Shown here: positions 27,282-36,196 of the stretch, one piece after another | Numbering within the stretch: the first letter of the stretch is position 1 | Layout: the number at the start of each line of letters is the position of its first letter | Assembly (NCBI RefSeq): GCF_000687935.1 | Contig: NZ_JHZZ01000001.1 | Location: 3,172,001 to 3,236,000, forward strand | Source: Polaribacter sp. Hel_I_88 | Lineage (GTDB): Bacteria > Bacteroidota > Bacteroidia > Flavobacteriales > Flavobacteriaceae | DNA length: 64,000 bases | Direction: 5' to 3' | Translations under genes and position numbers: made by a program | The notes under the pieces: model-generated | Databases searched by the model: none | Told to the model about the DNA's origin: nothing | The model's input: the letters and a program-made list of their open reading frames with translations, nothing else

Positions 27282-30200
27282 TTACTCAATTTCTATGGCA
27301 TCAATTTGTTGCATTATCTTGTGTGTTTCTGTGAGCGATACAATAATTTTTGAATAATGAAAAATATCATCATATTCTAAAACCCTGCCTTTTCTATCTT
27401 TTAACCATTTTTGTGCTGGTTGATAGCCACCAATATAAAATTCCCAAGCAATTAGTGGCACATTGTCAAAATATTGGGTGTCATTTATCCACACTTTGCC
27501 TTTTAATGCTGATGTGTTCTCGATTGTGCTAGCACTAACATGTGGTTCGTAGCCAATATCGGTTTTGGTAATTTTCCTGGTGATGCTATTATCGCCTTCA
27601 CCTGTATAGTTGGTAATAAAATCGTTTACTTTATCACTTTCTAGCAAATGCAATTGGCGAAGTTCTGAGCCTAATTGTACCAATTGCCAAAAGCGTTCTT
27701 TAATTTGCAAGGGGTTTAAACCCCTTGTGATAGGAAAAGGAACTCGTGGAAAATCGATCTTTAAAAACTCTTTGTACTTTTCTCTGTAAGTGGGTGAGTG
27801 CAAAACTGCGTAGATATAATCTAACAAATCTAAAGGTGAAAAATACTTGTTATGCTCAACTTGTTTCAGCAGTTCATGGTCTTCTACAAACTCTAAACCA
27901 ATTTTTTTAGCAATTTTATTAACAATTTTTAGGTTTAAGTTTGGTGTTCTTTTGGTTGATGAATTTTCTGTGGATATTTGATTGGTTTCTTCTGGATATA
28001 AATAGAGAGGGAAAACAGTACCTCCTCCTCTTCTGTAAATATTTTGATCTGTTAAATTTTTAGAACTAAAAACAACATTCCAATCATTACCACCAGCTGC
28101 TTGTCCTTGTCTGCAAATTATTAAACCTATATTTTCATTTATTAAATGACTTAAAACTTTTGGATTTTGTCTGGCTACAAAATAAGAATTATAAAAAACT
28201 TTTCTAAAATCAAAAGGTCTGTATTGGATGCGTTGTATTTGTCCTATTATTTCATCTTTTGAAACATTTGATCTAGTAATATTTGCATCCCATTTATCTT
28301 TATCTTTTATTACTAAATTATAATATTTACATACTTCTTCTGTTGTAATATCTTGATTTAAAAAATGCTCTATTTTTGATTTCAATTCTTCAGAATTGAA
28401 TCCTATTGCTAGATTATCTCTTTTTGTTAATAACCCAAGAGAATTTAACGGAAATAAATCTTTAATAAAAAACCCTTTTTTATAAATATCCTCAACTTCA
28501 TAATCTTTTTGAACCATAAAGTAATTTGGTGCATTATTGGGTAGTTTTTGATAATCAATCGTTTTTAAAGAATTTTCAATTAAAAAATCATATTTAAAAT
28601 CTCGTTTTCCAAACAAATCATAATGGAAAACTTGCCCCAATTCATTTGATTTCTTTTTTCCTGTTTTTACAAAGATGTTAATAGAAACTCCCTGTTCAAT
28701 ATCAAAAACATTTATATCTGCACTTCCATCAGGTGCAGTTTCCTTCTTTTTTGCATTTCCATGTAAATCAATCGTGTAAATTTTATCGTATGTTTTTAAT
28801 AAATTCCAACGCATTCCTCTAAAAGTTGGGTTGTCTAAAAAACCATGAGGGTTTATAAAGGCTAAAACTCCAGCTTCGTTTTTTTCGATATAATGTTGCC
28901 CATATCTTAAAAACTTTACATAATCATCATTTATAAATTTAGAATTCTGTTCTTTTAACTTCTCTTTTCCTCCAGGTTCTTTTTTATAATCGTCCATTAA
29001 ACCCATAATCCAATCGCCTTTATTGGCACTTTCTCCACTATAAGGTGGGTTGCCAATAATACACATTACTGGTGTATCTCTTTTAATATGGTTGGCTTCG
29101 TTTGCCTCAGAACTTAACCAATTGGCAAAAAGTGTACCTGTATCTTTATGATATTCCTCTAAAGAATTGGTTAAATAAATTTTGGTTCGTCCAGCACCAA
29201 CGTCTCCAAAAGTGGGGAGATAGCCAGTTTCTTTTAAGAGTAAATCTATTTGCAAATGTGCCATTGCATAACTTGCCATTAACAACTCGAAACCATTTAA
29301 ACGAGGCAATAAATCGTTTGCTGCATAGCTGCTCCAAATACCAGATTGCCCTTTAAATTTTTTATGAACGTGTTTTATAACTTCTGCCAAAAAAGTTCCT
29401 GTACCAGTTGCAGGGTCTAAGATTTGTACTTTGTGTACTTCTTTATCAACCTCTGTATAGCCACTTTTAAAACGGTTGTCTGCAATATCTGTTTTTACTT
29501 TTACAGTGGTTTTGCTGGTATCTGCCAAACCTTGTGATAAATTAAAATCGGTTTTTAAAACATCGTCTACAGCTCTAACAATAAAGTTTACAATTGGGGC
29601 AGGTGTGTACCAAACACCTCTTGCTTTGCGCAATTTAGGATCGTATTCTGCTAAAAACGTTTCGTAAAAATGAATGATGGGATCTTCCATCTTTGTGGCT
29701 TTTCCGTAGTTTTTTAGAATTTCTTCTACATTACACGCCAAAAATATTTCGGATAGGTTTTCTACAATCCATTTTATACGATCATCGATATCTGGCCCAG
29801 CAATATAGCCAAAGAGTTTTCTTAAAAACGGGTTCGATTTTGGAATAAGTTCTGCTGCTTCTTGTCTGCTAAAGGTGTTTAAAGTGGGGTCGTGCAAACG
29901 TGCAGCAAACATACCATAAGCAATGGTTTGTGCATATACATCTGCAAAACCTTTGGGAGTAATATCATGAATTAAAATGTCTTTAAACGCCAACATTTGC
30001 TCTTTTAAGGTGCTGTTTTCTTGGTTTACAACATCGCTATTTAAGGCTTTTTCTATAACATCGGACAATAAACGAGCTTTACCAGCCATCATTTCTGCCA
30101 GTTTTTTAGAGCTTTTTATATTCTGACTAATGTGTGTTGCAAAATCTTTAATAAGGTTGGTAAAGGTGTCAAAGTTTTCTGCAAGGGGCTGAATCCCCTT

Positions 30201-30566
30201 TTCGGTTATTTCGCCAATGGCAATTTTGGTGATAAATTCGCCATCTTGATAAATATGAAAATCGATATAATCTGTAAAAATAAGATTGGTTAAGGATGCT
30301 TTGTATCTATCAAACTGTTCTTTATTGCCAGTTTTCTTTTTGCCTAGTAAATCTTTATCGCCAATATCTTTGGCTTCTATAAACCCAACAGGAATTTCTT
30401 TTTTGGTTAAAATATAATCTGGAGCGCCACAAGATTGTCTTTTGGGTTCGTTTGTGGCTCTAATATCTGGCAAAATGGATTCTAGGAGTTGTGTTTGTTG
30501 CACAACACTTGTTAAATATACAGAATTTTCGTATCTTATTGGATGCAAGGCACAAAAATATACCAA
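27282..30566 (-). pseudogene. Single-chain restriction-modification enzyme (nuclease plus N6-adenine methylase), 5' end cut off by an IS
   Basis: The frame encodes 1094 residues. The first 26 come from IS DNA via a TTG start; native sequence begins at Leu27 (LLESILPDIRATNEPKRQ). A PD-(D/E)xK nuclease motif (Asp50, Glu64, Lys66) precedes a helical region, an N6-adenine methylase (motif I DPATGTGTFL from Asp384, motif IV NPPY at 506-509) and a C-terminal target-recognition region of about 500 residues. No helicase motifs exist between nuclease and methylase, so it is closer to type IIG-like enzymes than to helicase-bearing type ISP proteins such as LlaGI. The missing start lies at 32187-32278. 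Expression from the TTG is possible but would lack the first 30 residues. Confidence 0.88.
27708..27727. repeat. Perfect 20-bp palindrome inside the restriction gene
   Basis: CAAGGGGTTTAAACCCCTTG reads in frame as part of RGLNPLQ. A second, gapped version (AAGGGG, 6 bp, CCCCTT) is at 30183-30200 in the same gene and also encodes a Gly-x-x-Pro-Leu peptide. Confidence 0.7.
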
Positions 30567-32186
30567 GAAAAACTGTTCAATAATTTTCAGTTGAGCAGTC
30601 GAGTTCCTAAGACCAATTTTTATCGTCGTTTATCTGTAGTTTTAAAGTTAGATTTTTTAAGGAATCAGACGAAATTGTACTATGGTAACTGCGGACAAAA
30701 AAGTATTGATCCTATCGTTTTTTTTAAACTCTGTTTAGTCGGGTATTTAGAAAACATCATAAGCGACCGTAAGTTAATCGAGCATTGTAGCATGCGTATG
30801 GATATCCTTTATTTTTTAGGCTATGACATAGATGAAGTTCTTCCTTGGCATTCTACAGTAAGTAGAACGCGTCAATTGTATCCAGAATCTGTATTTGAAA
30901 CTTTATTTACTCATGTTTTTAAAATGTGTTTTGATAAAGGTATGGTTAGCGGACACACCCAAGCCATTGATTCAGCTCCTGTAAAAGCCAATGCTAGTAT
31001 GGACAGTTTAGAACTTAAAGTACCTGCATCAGATTTAGAATCTCACTTAGCTTCTGTGCGTCAAATTAGCGAGCGAGATAAAGCGGTTTATCGCAAAGCA
31101 AAAGAAAACAAAGCAAGTTTAGAACAACAAACTATTACAGCCAACAAAAAACAATTAGATAGTATTACTGCAAGAAATAAGCGCTGGTCAATCACACAAG
31201 ATCATCGTCCAGGGGCAGGTAATAAAGGCTCTAGATACACGAGTAATAAAACGCATTACAGTCCAACAGACCCTGATGCTCGAATCAGCGTTAAACCAGG
31301 AAAAGCTAGAAAATTAAATTACATGAGTCAGCTTAGTGTAGACACGGGACATCATGTTATTTCGGATGTTCAGGCTTACCATGCAGACCATAAAGACAGT
31401 CAATGTTTAGAAGATATTAGCGAGCGATTATCAAATCGATTAAACAGCTTTGGTTTAGTTTGGGAGAACTGCGTAGCCGACACTGGATATAGTAGTGGTG
31501 AAGTATATGCGTATTTAGAAACAAAAGGATTAAAAAGTTTTATTCCTCCACATGGCACGTACAAAGGAGGGCCAGATAATTTTAAATATTACAGCATCCC
31601 AGATTTGTATCTGTGTCCACAAGGCAAGGTTATTCCCTTTAAGAAAGTGTTTTTTGAAAGTAAGAATAACACTAAGAAAAAGGAATACAGAGCTTCGAGT
31701 AAAATCTGTATAGACTGCCCATTAAAAGGGAGTTGTTTAGGGAAATCGAAAGAGAAAAAGTTTACAGTTACCTTTTATAGAGATGAATATGAACGCAATA
31801 ATCAAAGAATAAATAGCCGACAAGGTAGGTATATGAAAGGTAAGCGGCAAAGTACTGTAGAGCCTGTTTTTGGAACACTTACACAGTTTCTAGGACTAAG
31901 GAAAATAAATACTATCGGAATCAAACAAGCTAACAAAGTAATGCACCTGTCTGCTATTGCTTATAATTTGAAGAAGTATCTAAAATTTGTCAATAAAAAG
32001 GTAAAAAGCGGGGTAAAAACCCCACGATTAACCTTTTTATATAAAAACTTCTTTATACCGGTAATTTACTCGGTTTTAAGACCACTAAAATTTAGATTTA
32101 TATACTGCTAAAATTAATATTAAAAGCCTAAAATCATGAGTTTTAACATTAATTACTTATAAATTATAGGGTTGTGCAACGATTAC
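30493..32186 (+). mobile_element. IS1182-family insertion sequence, intact, inserted in the restriction gene
   Basis: The element is 1694 bp. Its ends share the imperfect inverted repeat GTTGCACAAC (30497-30506 and 32171-32180), with further matches inside (ACT against CCT). The flanks carry a 6-bp direct repeat AGTTGT at 30487-30492 and 32187-32192. Removing the IS plus one AGTTGT joins the two gene parts in frame, which confirms the boundaries. The exact terminal bases outside GTTGCACAAC are set by the duplication. Confidence 0.88.
30543..32111 (+). CDS. IS1182-family DDE transposase
   Basis: The 522-residue transposase starts with MQGTKIYQEKLFNNFQLSS, the normal family N-terminus (DUF772-type domain). 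The catalytic triad is Asp143 (AIDSAPVKAN), Asp313 (VADTGYSSG) and Glu440 (TVEPVFGTL). A Cys cluster (CIDCPLKGSC) lies before the Glu. The frame is complete, so the element may be active. Its 5' end overlaps, on the opposite strand, the apparent 5' end of the broken restriction gene. Confidence 0.95.
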   Translation: MQGTKIYQEKLFNNFQLSSRVPKTNFYRRLSVVLKLDFLRNQTKLYYGNCGQKSIDPIVFFKLCLVGYLENIISDRKLIEHCSMRMDILYFLGYDIDEVLPWHSTVSRTRQLYPESVFETLFTHVFKMCFDKGMVSGHTQAIDSAPVKANASMDSLELKVPASDLESHLASVRQISERDKAVYRKAKENKASLEQQTITANKKQLDSITARNKRWSITQDHRPGAGNKGSRYTSNKTHYSPTDPDARISVKPGKARKLNYMSQLSVDTGHHVISDVQAYHADHKDSQCLEDISERLSNRLNSFGLVWENCVADTGYSSGEVYAYLETKGLKSFIPPHGTYKGGPDNFKYYSIPDLYLCPQGKVIPFKKVFFESKNNTKKKEYRASSKICIDCPLKGSCLGKSKEKKFTVTFYRDEYERNNQRINSRQGRYMKGKRQSTVEPVFGTLTQFLGLRKINTIGIKQANKVMHLSAIAYNLKKYLKFVNKKVKSGVKTPRLTFLYKNFFIPVIYSVLRPLKFRFIYC

Positions 32187-32278
32187 AGTTGTTGTAAATC
32201 GCCTCTAAAAGTATGTTCGGTTGCGTTACCAAGTGTAAAACGTTGGTTTAAATTGTTGATGTAGTTTTCTAAAGTCAT
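32187..32278 (-). pseudogene. Detached 5' end of the restriction-modification gene
   Basis: On the minus strand from the ATG at 32276-32278 the frame reads MTLENYINNLNQRF, then TLGNATEHTFRGDLQQL, and stops at IS DNA. The GNATEHTFR segment is the conserved N-terminus of this methylase family. Joined at the AGTTGT duplication it continues as DLQQLLESILPDIRA in the fragment at 27282-30492, restoring a protein of about 1098 residues. Confidence 0.9.
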
Positions 32279-32405
32279 AGCTTAGTTTTATTTCTTAGCA
32301 ATAAGGCTTAAAAATAGGTTTTTTGAGTTTAGAAATAAGGAAAAGGATTAATTTTTTTTGGGATGAATTCGCGGATATGTTTTTAGACTTTTTGTATCAG
32401 AACTT

Positions 32406-32912
32406 GTTCTCGATACAATTTCGATGAAAAAAATCGAAATCACTCGAACTGACATTGTTGTATCAAGTTTGCTTTTTAAATATGACCACATAGAAACATA
32501 GGGCACATAGCTTGTGTGTGTTCTCGATACAATTTCGATGAAAAAATCGAAATCACTCGAACTGACATTTCTTTAGTATCCGTTTTTAGGTATATGCTGT
32601 CAGTTCGAGTGAAATTTCTTTTTCAGAAATTTTGTATCGAGAACTTTTAGTGTTTGAATTAAATTTTTAATTGAATTTTTATGAGTGTTCTCGATACAAT
32701 TTCGATGAAAAAAATCAAAATCACTCGAACTGACATTGTTGTATCAAGTTTGCTTTTTTAAATATGACCACATAGAAACATAGGGCACATAGCTTGTGTG
32801 TGTTCTCGATACAATTTCGATGAAAAAATCGAAATCACTCGAACTGACATTGTTGTATCAAGGTTGCTTTTTAAATTTTACCACATAGAAACATAGGGCA
32901 CATAGCTTGTGT
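32406..32912 (+). repeat. Cluster of five 49-bp palindromic elements with a duplicated block of about 163 bp
   Basis: Copies are at 32406-32455, 32520-32568, 32598-32644 (inverted and diverged), 32687-32736 and 32802-32850. A spacer with GACCACATAGAAACATAGGG recurs at 32456-32519, 32737-32801 and, partly, 32851-32912. The block 32406-32568 is therefore repeated at 32687-32850. Each copy can fold on ATTTCGAT/ATCGAAAT. Confidence 0.9.
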
Positions 32913-33145
32913 TTAAATGCAATAATTATACTTTGCTAATCTAAAGGACTTTTTAGGAGAAGTCTCACAAATACGAGCACACAAAGTTGAGCAATCGTAT
33001 GTGATTTATTAGTTGGCTAGTTTCAATTAAAAAATGTTTTAATTTCAGTAATGGTTTAAAAGACAAAACTGTGCTAAATAATTGTTTGTCACTCTAAATT
33101 TATTTCGGGGTCTTAGTTTGCAGTGATGATTTATAAATATTTAAA
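32913..33145. other. Gene-free spacer with relic repeats
   Basis: I see no credible gene. There is a stem ATACGA/TCGTAT around 32972-33002 and, near 33088-33115, a degenerate copy (CACTCTAAATTTATTTCGGG) of the TCATCCTGAATTTATTTCAGG-type dispersed repeat of flavobacteria. The latter identification is from memory of the repeat class. Confidence 0.35.
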
Positions 33146-33505
33146 TTAAACTCCCAAAACAATAGAAGCATCAATACCTAGTTTGATACTAATTTGTTTA
33201 GCTACTTTTAAGGTTGGTTCACTTTTACCATTTAAATATTCGCTAACTCTGGAAGTGCTTACTTCTAAAAGTTCAGATAATTTTTTTTGATTTAAGTTCA
33301 TTTCTGCCATTCGTAGTTTTATAACATCAACTAAAGAAGGTTTTTGAATAGGGTAGTATTGTTCTTCAAAATCTGACACCAAGTCTGACAAAATATTTAA
33401 TTCAATATAGCCTTTTGCATCTTGATTTTCAATATTATTTGGGTCTTGTAAAAGTGTTTCCACACGTTCTACAATTGTATTGTATTCTTTTTCTGTTTTA
33501 ATCAT
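33146..33505 (-). CDS. HigA-like XRE-family helix-turn-helix antitoxin/regulator without a neighbouring toxin
   Basis: The 119-residue protein has an N-terminal helical segment with LLQDPNNIENQDAKGYIELNILSDLV and a C-terminal XRE helix-turn-helix (MNLNQKKLSELLEVSTSRVSEYLNG). This layout is the HigA-type antitoxin. HigB normally lies next to higA, but the 62 bp upstream and the 230 bp downstream contain no toxin frame. It is therefore an orphan antitoxin or a recruited regulator. It borders the repeat and restriction region. Confidence 0.82.
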   Translation of the reverse strand: MIKTEKEYNTIVERVETLLQDPNNIENQDAKGYIELNILSDLVSDFEEQYYPIQKPSLVDVIKLRMAEMNLNQKKLSELLEVSTSRVSEYLNGKSEPTLKVAKQISIKLGIDASIVLGV

Positions 33506-33567
33506 CTTTAATTTTTTTAAAAATAAATAAAATTACTACATAAAAAAGCAAAGTTTTAAGCTTATAA

Positions 33568-34791
33568 CTACTTTTTTTTCTTAAACCTCAATTTTCCTAA
33601 TTCAATTTCAATAGCTGTTCTTGCTAACATTGTAAATATAAATGCGCCCAAAGCCCAAATACCAATGGTTACACCAATTTCTATACCTGTTGGTGTATAT
33701 TCTGATATTTTTCCATAAGGTCCAGGAATAAAACCAGGTACAATAAGTCCGAACCCTTTTTCTATCCAAATGGCTACAAAGAGCATAAAACAAGAAGCGT
33801 ACAAAAACCTATAATTGTTTCTTAACTTATGAAAAGTAAGCATTATTGTAGCAATAACATTTAGAGATATGGCTGTCCAAATCCAAGGTAATAGTGCTGT
33901 TTTGCCTTCTAAACCAAAGAATAAATAATACGCACTTTCACTATGATGTGTAGGGAAATAGAATTCTTTAAAGAGTTCAGAAATCAACATTATTAAATTA
34001 ATTTGAGCAGCAACAGTTACTATAATTGCTATTTTATTGATGGTTTTATCTTTAATTATAAATGCAGTATTAGATCTTATAACTGCTAACACTAAAATGA
34101 TAAGTGCAGGACCAGCTGCAAAAGCAGATGCTAAAAAACGTGGGCCTAATAAAGCGTTGTTCCAAAAAGGTCTTGCTTGTAAACCTTGGTATAAGAAAGC
34201 TGTTACTAAGTGAATACCTACAGCCCAAAAAACTGATAATATAGATCCTGGAATATACACTTTTGGGTTTGATTCTTTACCTTGATAATGCCTAAACAGA
34301 ATGTAAAAAGGAATGGAAATATTTAAAAATAAATAGCCATTAAGTACAATAACATCCCAAGCAAGCATAGAATCTGGGAAGTTAAAAACACCAAGTCCTG
34401 GAATCATGTGCCATAAAACTGATGGGCCTCCCATATCTGCCACTACAAATGCCAAGCACATTATTAAGGCTGCAACAGCCAAACCTTCTCCTATTAAAAC
34501 AGCTTGTTTAAAATCTACATCTTTTAAAATATACGTAGGCATTACCAACATTACAGCAGCAGCTGCAACTCCCACAAGAAATGTAAAGTTAGAGATGTAT
34601 AAACCCCAACTTACACGATCGGTCATACCAGTTACACTTAAACCATGCTCTAACTGAATGGAATAACAATACATACCAATTAACATAATGAGCGTTAAAA
34701 ATCCCATCCATAAATGATATTTTAAAGAGCCTGTTGTAATTACTTTCAGGCTATCTTTTATTAAACTGATCAGTACTTTTGCTATTCTCAT
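33568..34791 (-). CDS. nrfD: NrfD/PsrC-family quinol-oxidising membrane subunit of the nap operon
   Basis: This is a polytopic membrane protein (about 407 aa, around ten helices) of the NrfD/polysulfide reductase PsrC family. With the adjacent four-cluster ferredoxin it forms a quinol dehydrogenase module. The frame extends upstream to 34833, but the ATG at 34791 (MRIAKVLISLIKDSL) places the first helix normally, so I prefer it. The C-terminus is basic (LRFKKKK). It is last in the nap operon and should feed electrons from menaquinol to the periplasmic cytochromes; this role is inferred. Confidence 0.85.
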   Translation of the reverse strand: MRIAKVLISLIKDSLKVITTGSLKYHLWMGFLTLIMLIGMYCYSIQLEHGLSVTGMTDRVSWGLYISNFTFLVGVAAAAVMLVMPTYILKDVDFKQAVLIGEGLAVAALIMCLAFVVADMGGPSVLWHMIPGLGVFNFPDSMLAWDVIVLNGYLFLNISIPFYILFRHYQGKESNPKVYIPGSILSVFWAVGIHLVTAFLYQGLQARPFWNNALLGPRFLASAFAAGPALIILVLAVIRSNTAFIIKDKTINKIAIIVTVAAQINLIMLISELFKEFYFPTHHSESAYYLFFGLEGKTALLPWIWTAISLNVIATIMLTFHKLRNNYRFLYASCFMLFVAIWIEKGFGLIVPGFIPGPYGKISEYTPTGIEIGVTIGIWALGAFIFTMLARTAIEIELGKLRFKKKK

Positions 34792-34933
34792 TATAATTTT
34801 ATTTTGGTGAAAATCAATTTTGAAAAATAGCAAAGCTGTAAATTCAAAATTCTTCGTTGCAATAATCCCACTTTTTGGCTAATTTTTTTGGTTGATACTC
34901 TTTTGGCTCACTTTTCTTAGCTGTTTTATTTTG

Positions 34934-36139
34934 TTAATCCATAAAATACCAAAACTTAGGTTCTGTACCTAAATCTTCTTTTAATCTAAATACTTTTTTG
35001 TTTTCTAATACCCAACGAATGGTGCTATCTGGATCTAACAAGTTTCCGAAAATTCTTGCACCTGTTGGGCAAGCTTCTACACAAGCAGGATTTTTGCCAG
35101 CTCTAGATCTTTGTACACAAAAAGTACATTTTTCCATGACACCTTTTTTACGCATTCTGTTTCCAAGATAGTGCTGATCTTTGTTTATTTCTGCTTCTGG
35201 AACTTCTGGTTTGCTCCAATTAAAACGACGACCATCATAAGGACAAGCTGCCATACAATATCTACATCCAATACACCAATCGTAATCAATTACAACCAAA
35301 CCATCATCTTCTCTCCAAGTTGCTTGAACAGGACAAACATCAACACAAGGAGGATTATCACAATGAAAACACTGTGTACCCATGTAAAAATGCCCTTCTG
35401 CAGGAACTTCATGATAATAATTATCATCAGCCTCGTTAAAGTTTAATCCTTTTCCATCTTCCATTTCATGAATTCTGATGTATTGCATTTCAGAATTCCT
35501 ATCTTGGTTATTTTCTTCTACACATGCAGTTACACAATTCATATACCCTTGGCACTTAGAGATGTTGAAAGCATAGCCAAAAAGCACATCTTCTTCAGCA
35601 TTTTTAGAGGACATAGTTAGGTTTTTACCCGTTCTTAATTGATAAGAACGCACCAATCTATCTACAGTTTTTTCTTTTTCGGAATCCGTCATTAACTTAT
35701 AGTTTCCTTTAAACTGTTCTTCCCAGTCTATTTGTGCTTTTTCTTTTGATTCACTAGAAGTTACAGTACTGCAAGAAGTAGCAACTGCACCAGCTCCAAT
35801 TAATAAACTTGCTGTTAATTTTCTAAAAGCTGTTCTTCGATCCATTTTTACATCAAAAACCTGATCAAAACCATCTTTATGACGTTCATCTCCAATAGCG
35901 GCATTTACTGCACCATCAAAAAACTCTTGGTCGCTTATTGGTAATTCTTGTTTTTGTTCATGAGAACCACAACTACCTTCACTATTTCCACAACCACAAG
36001 CCGTTTTTTCTTGCACAACTTCTTGTGGCTGAGAATTACAACCACCACCAGAACTACTTCCACAACCACAACCTCCAGAAGATTGCTGTTTGGTAGCGCT
36101 ATTTAAATTCAACTTAAAATATTTTTCAAATAAGCTCAT
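34934..36139 (-). CDS. Four-cluster [4Fe-4S] ferredoxin (NrfC/DsrO type) with Cys-rich N-terminal extension and internal Tat-like motif
   Basis: The 401-residue protein has 16 cluster-ligand Cys in four groups (CQGYMNCVTACVEEN, CFHCDNPPCVDVCP, CIGCRYCMAACPYDGRRF, CTFCVQRSRAGKNPACVEACP), the arrangement of NrfC/DsrO/PsrB partners. Unusually, the first 60 residues are Gly/Cys/Ser-rich with repeated CGCG and GGC motifs, and the Tat-like signal (Arg101-Arg102 in DRRTAFRKL, then a hydrophobic stretch ending ATSCS) comes only at residues 100-123. Export through an internal Tat signal, or retention as a membrane anchor, are both possible. It precedes NrfD. Confidence 0.85.
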   Translation of the reverse strand: MSLFEKYFKLNLNSATKQQSSGGCGCGSSSGGGCNSQPQEVVQEKTACGCGNSEGSCGSHEQKQELPISDQEFFDGAVNAAIGDERHKDGFDQVFDVKMDRRTAFRKLTASLLIGAGAVATSCSTVTSSESKEKAQIDWEEQFKGNYKLMTDSEKEKTVDRLVRSYQLRTGKNLTMSSKNAEEDVLFGYAFNISKCQGYMNCVTACVEENNQDRNSEMQYIRIHEMEDGKGLNFNEADDNYYHEVPAEGHFYMGTQCFHCDNPPCVDVCPVQATWREDDGLVVIDYDWCIGCRYCMAACPYDGRRFNWSKPEVPEAEINKDQHYLGNRMRKKGVMEKCTFCVQRSRAGKNPACVEACPTGARIFGNLLDPDSTIRWVLENKKVFRLKEDLGTEPKFWYFMD

Positions 36140-36196
36140 AGGTATATTTTGTATTAAATAATTGATGTTAACAAAAGTTATACATCAATTAAATTT

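Noticed and set aside
29102..29356. Frames on the opposite strand within the restriction gene
   Set aside because: They are shadows of the real frame, with unlikely composition and no neighbours to support them. The same applies to antisense frames inside napA, the nap ferredoxin, mnmE and the large membrane protein.
30493..30566. The first 26 residues of the restriction frame as the genuine N-terminus
   Set aside because: They are read from IS DNA. The native N-terminus, with the conserved GNATEHTFR segment, is found at 32187-32278 beyond the IS.
32406..32912. Possible CRISPR array or prophage attachment region
   Set aside because: Copies occur in both orientations, the spacers between them are themselves repeated, and no integrase or cas gene is near.
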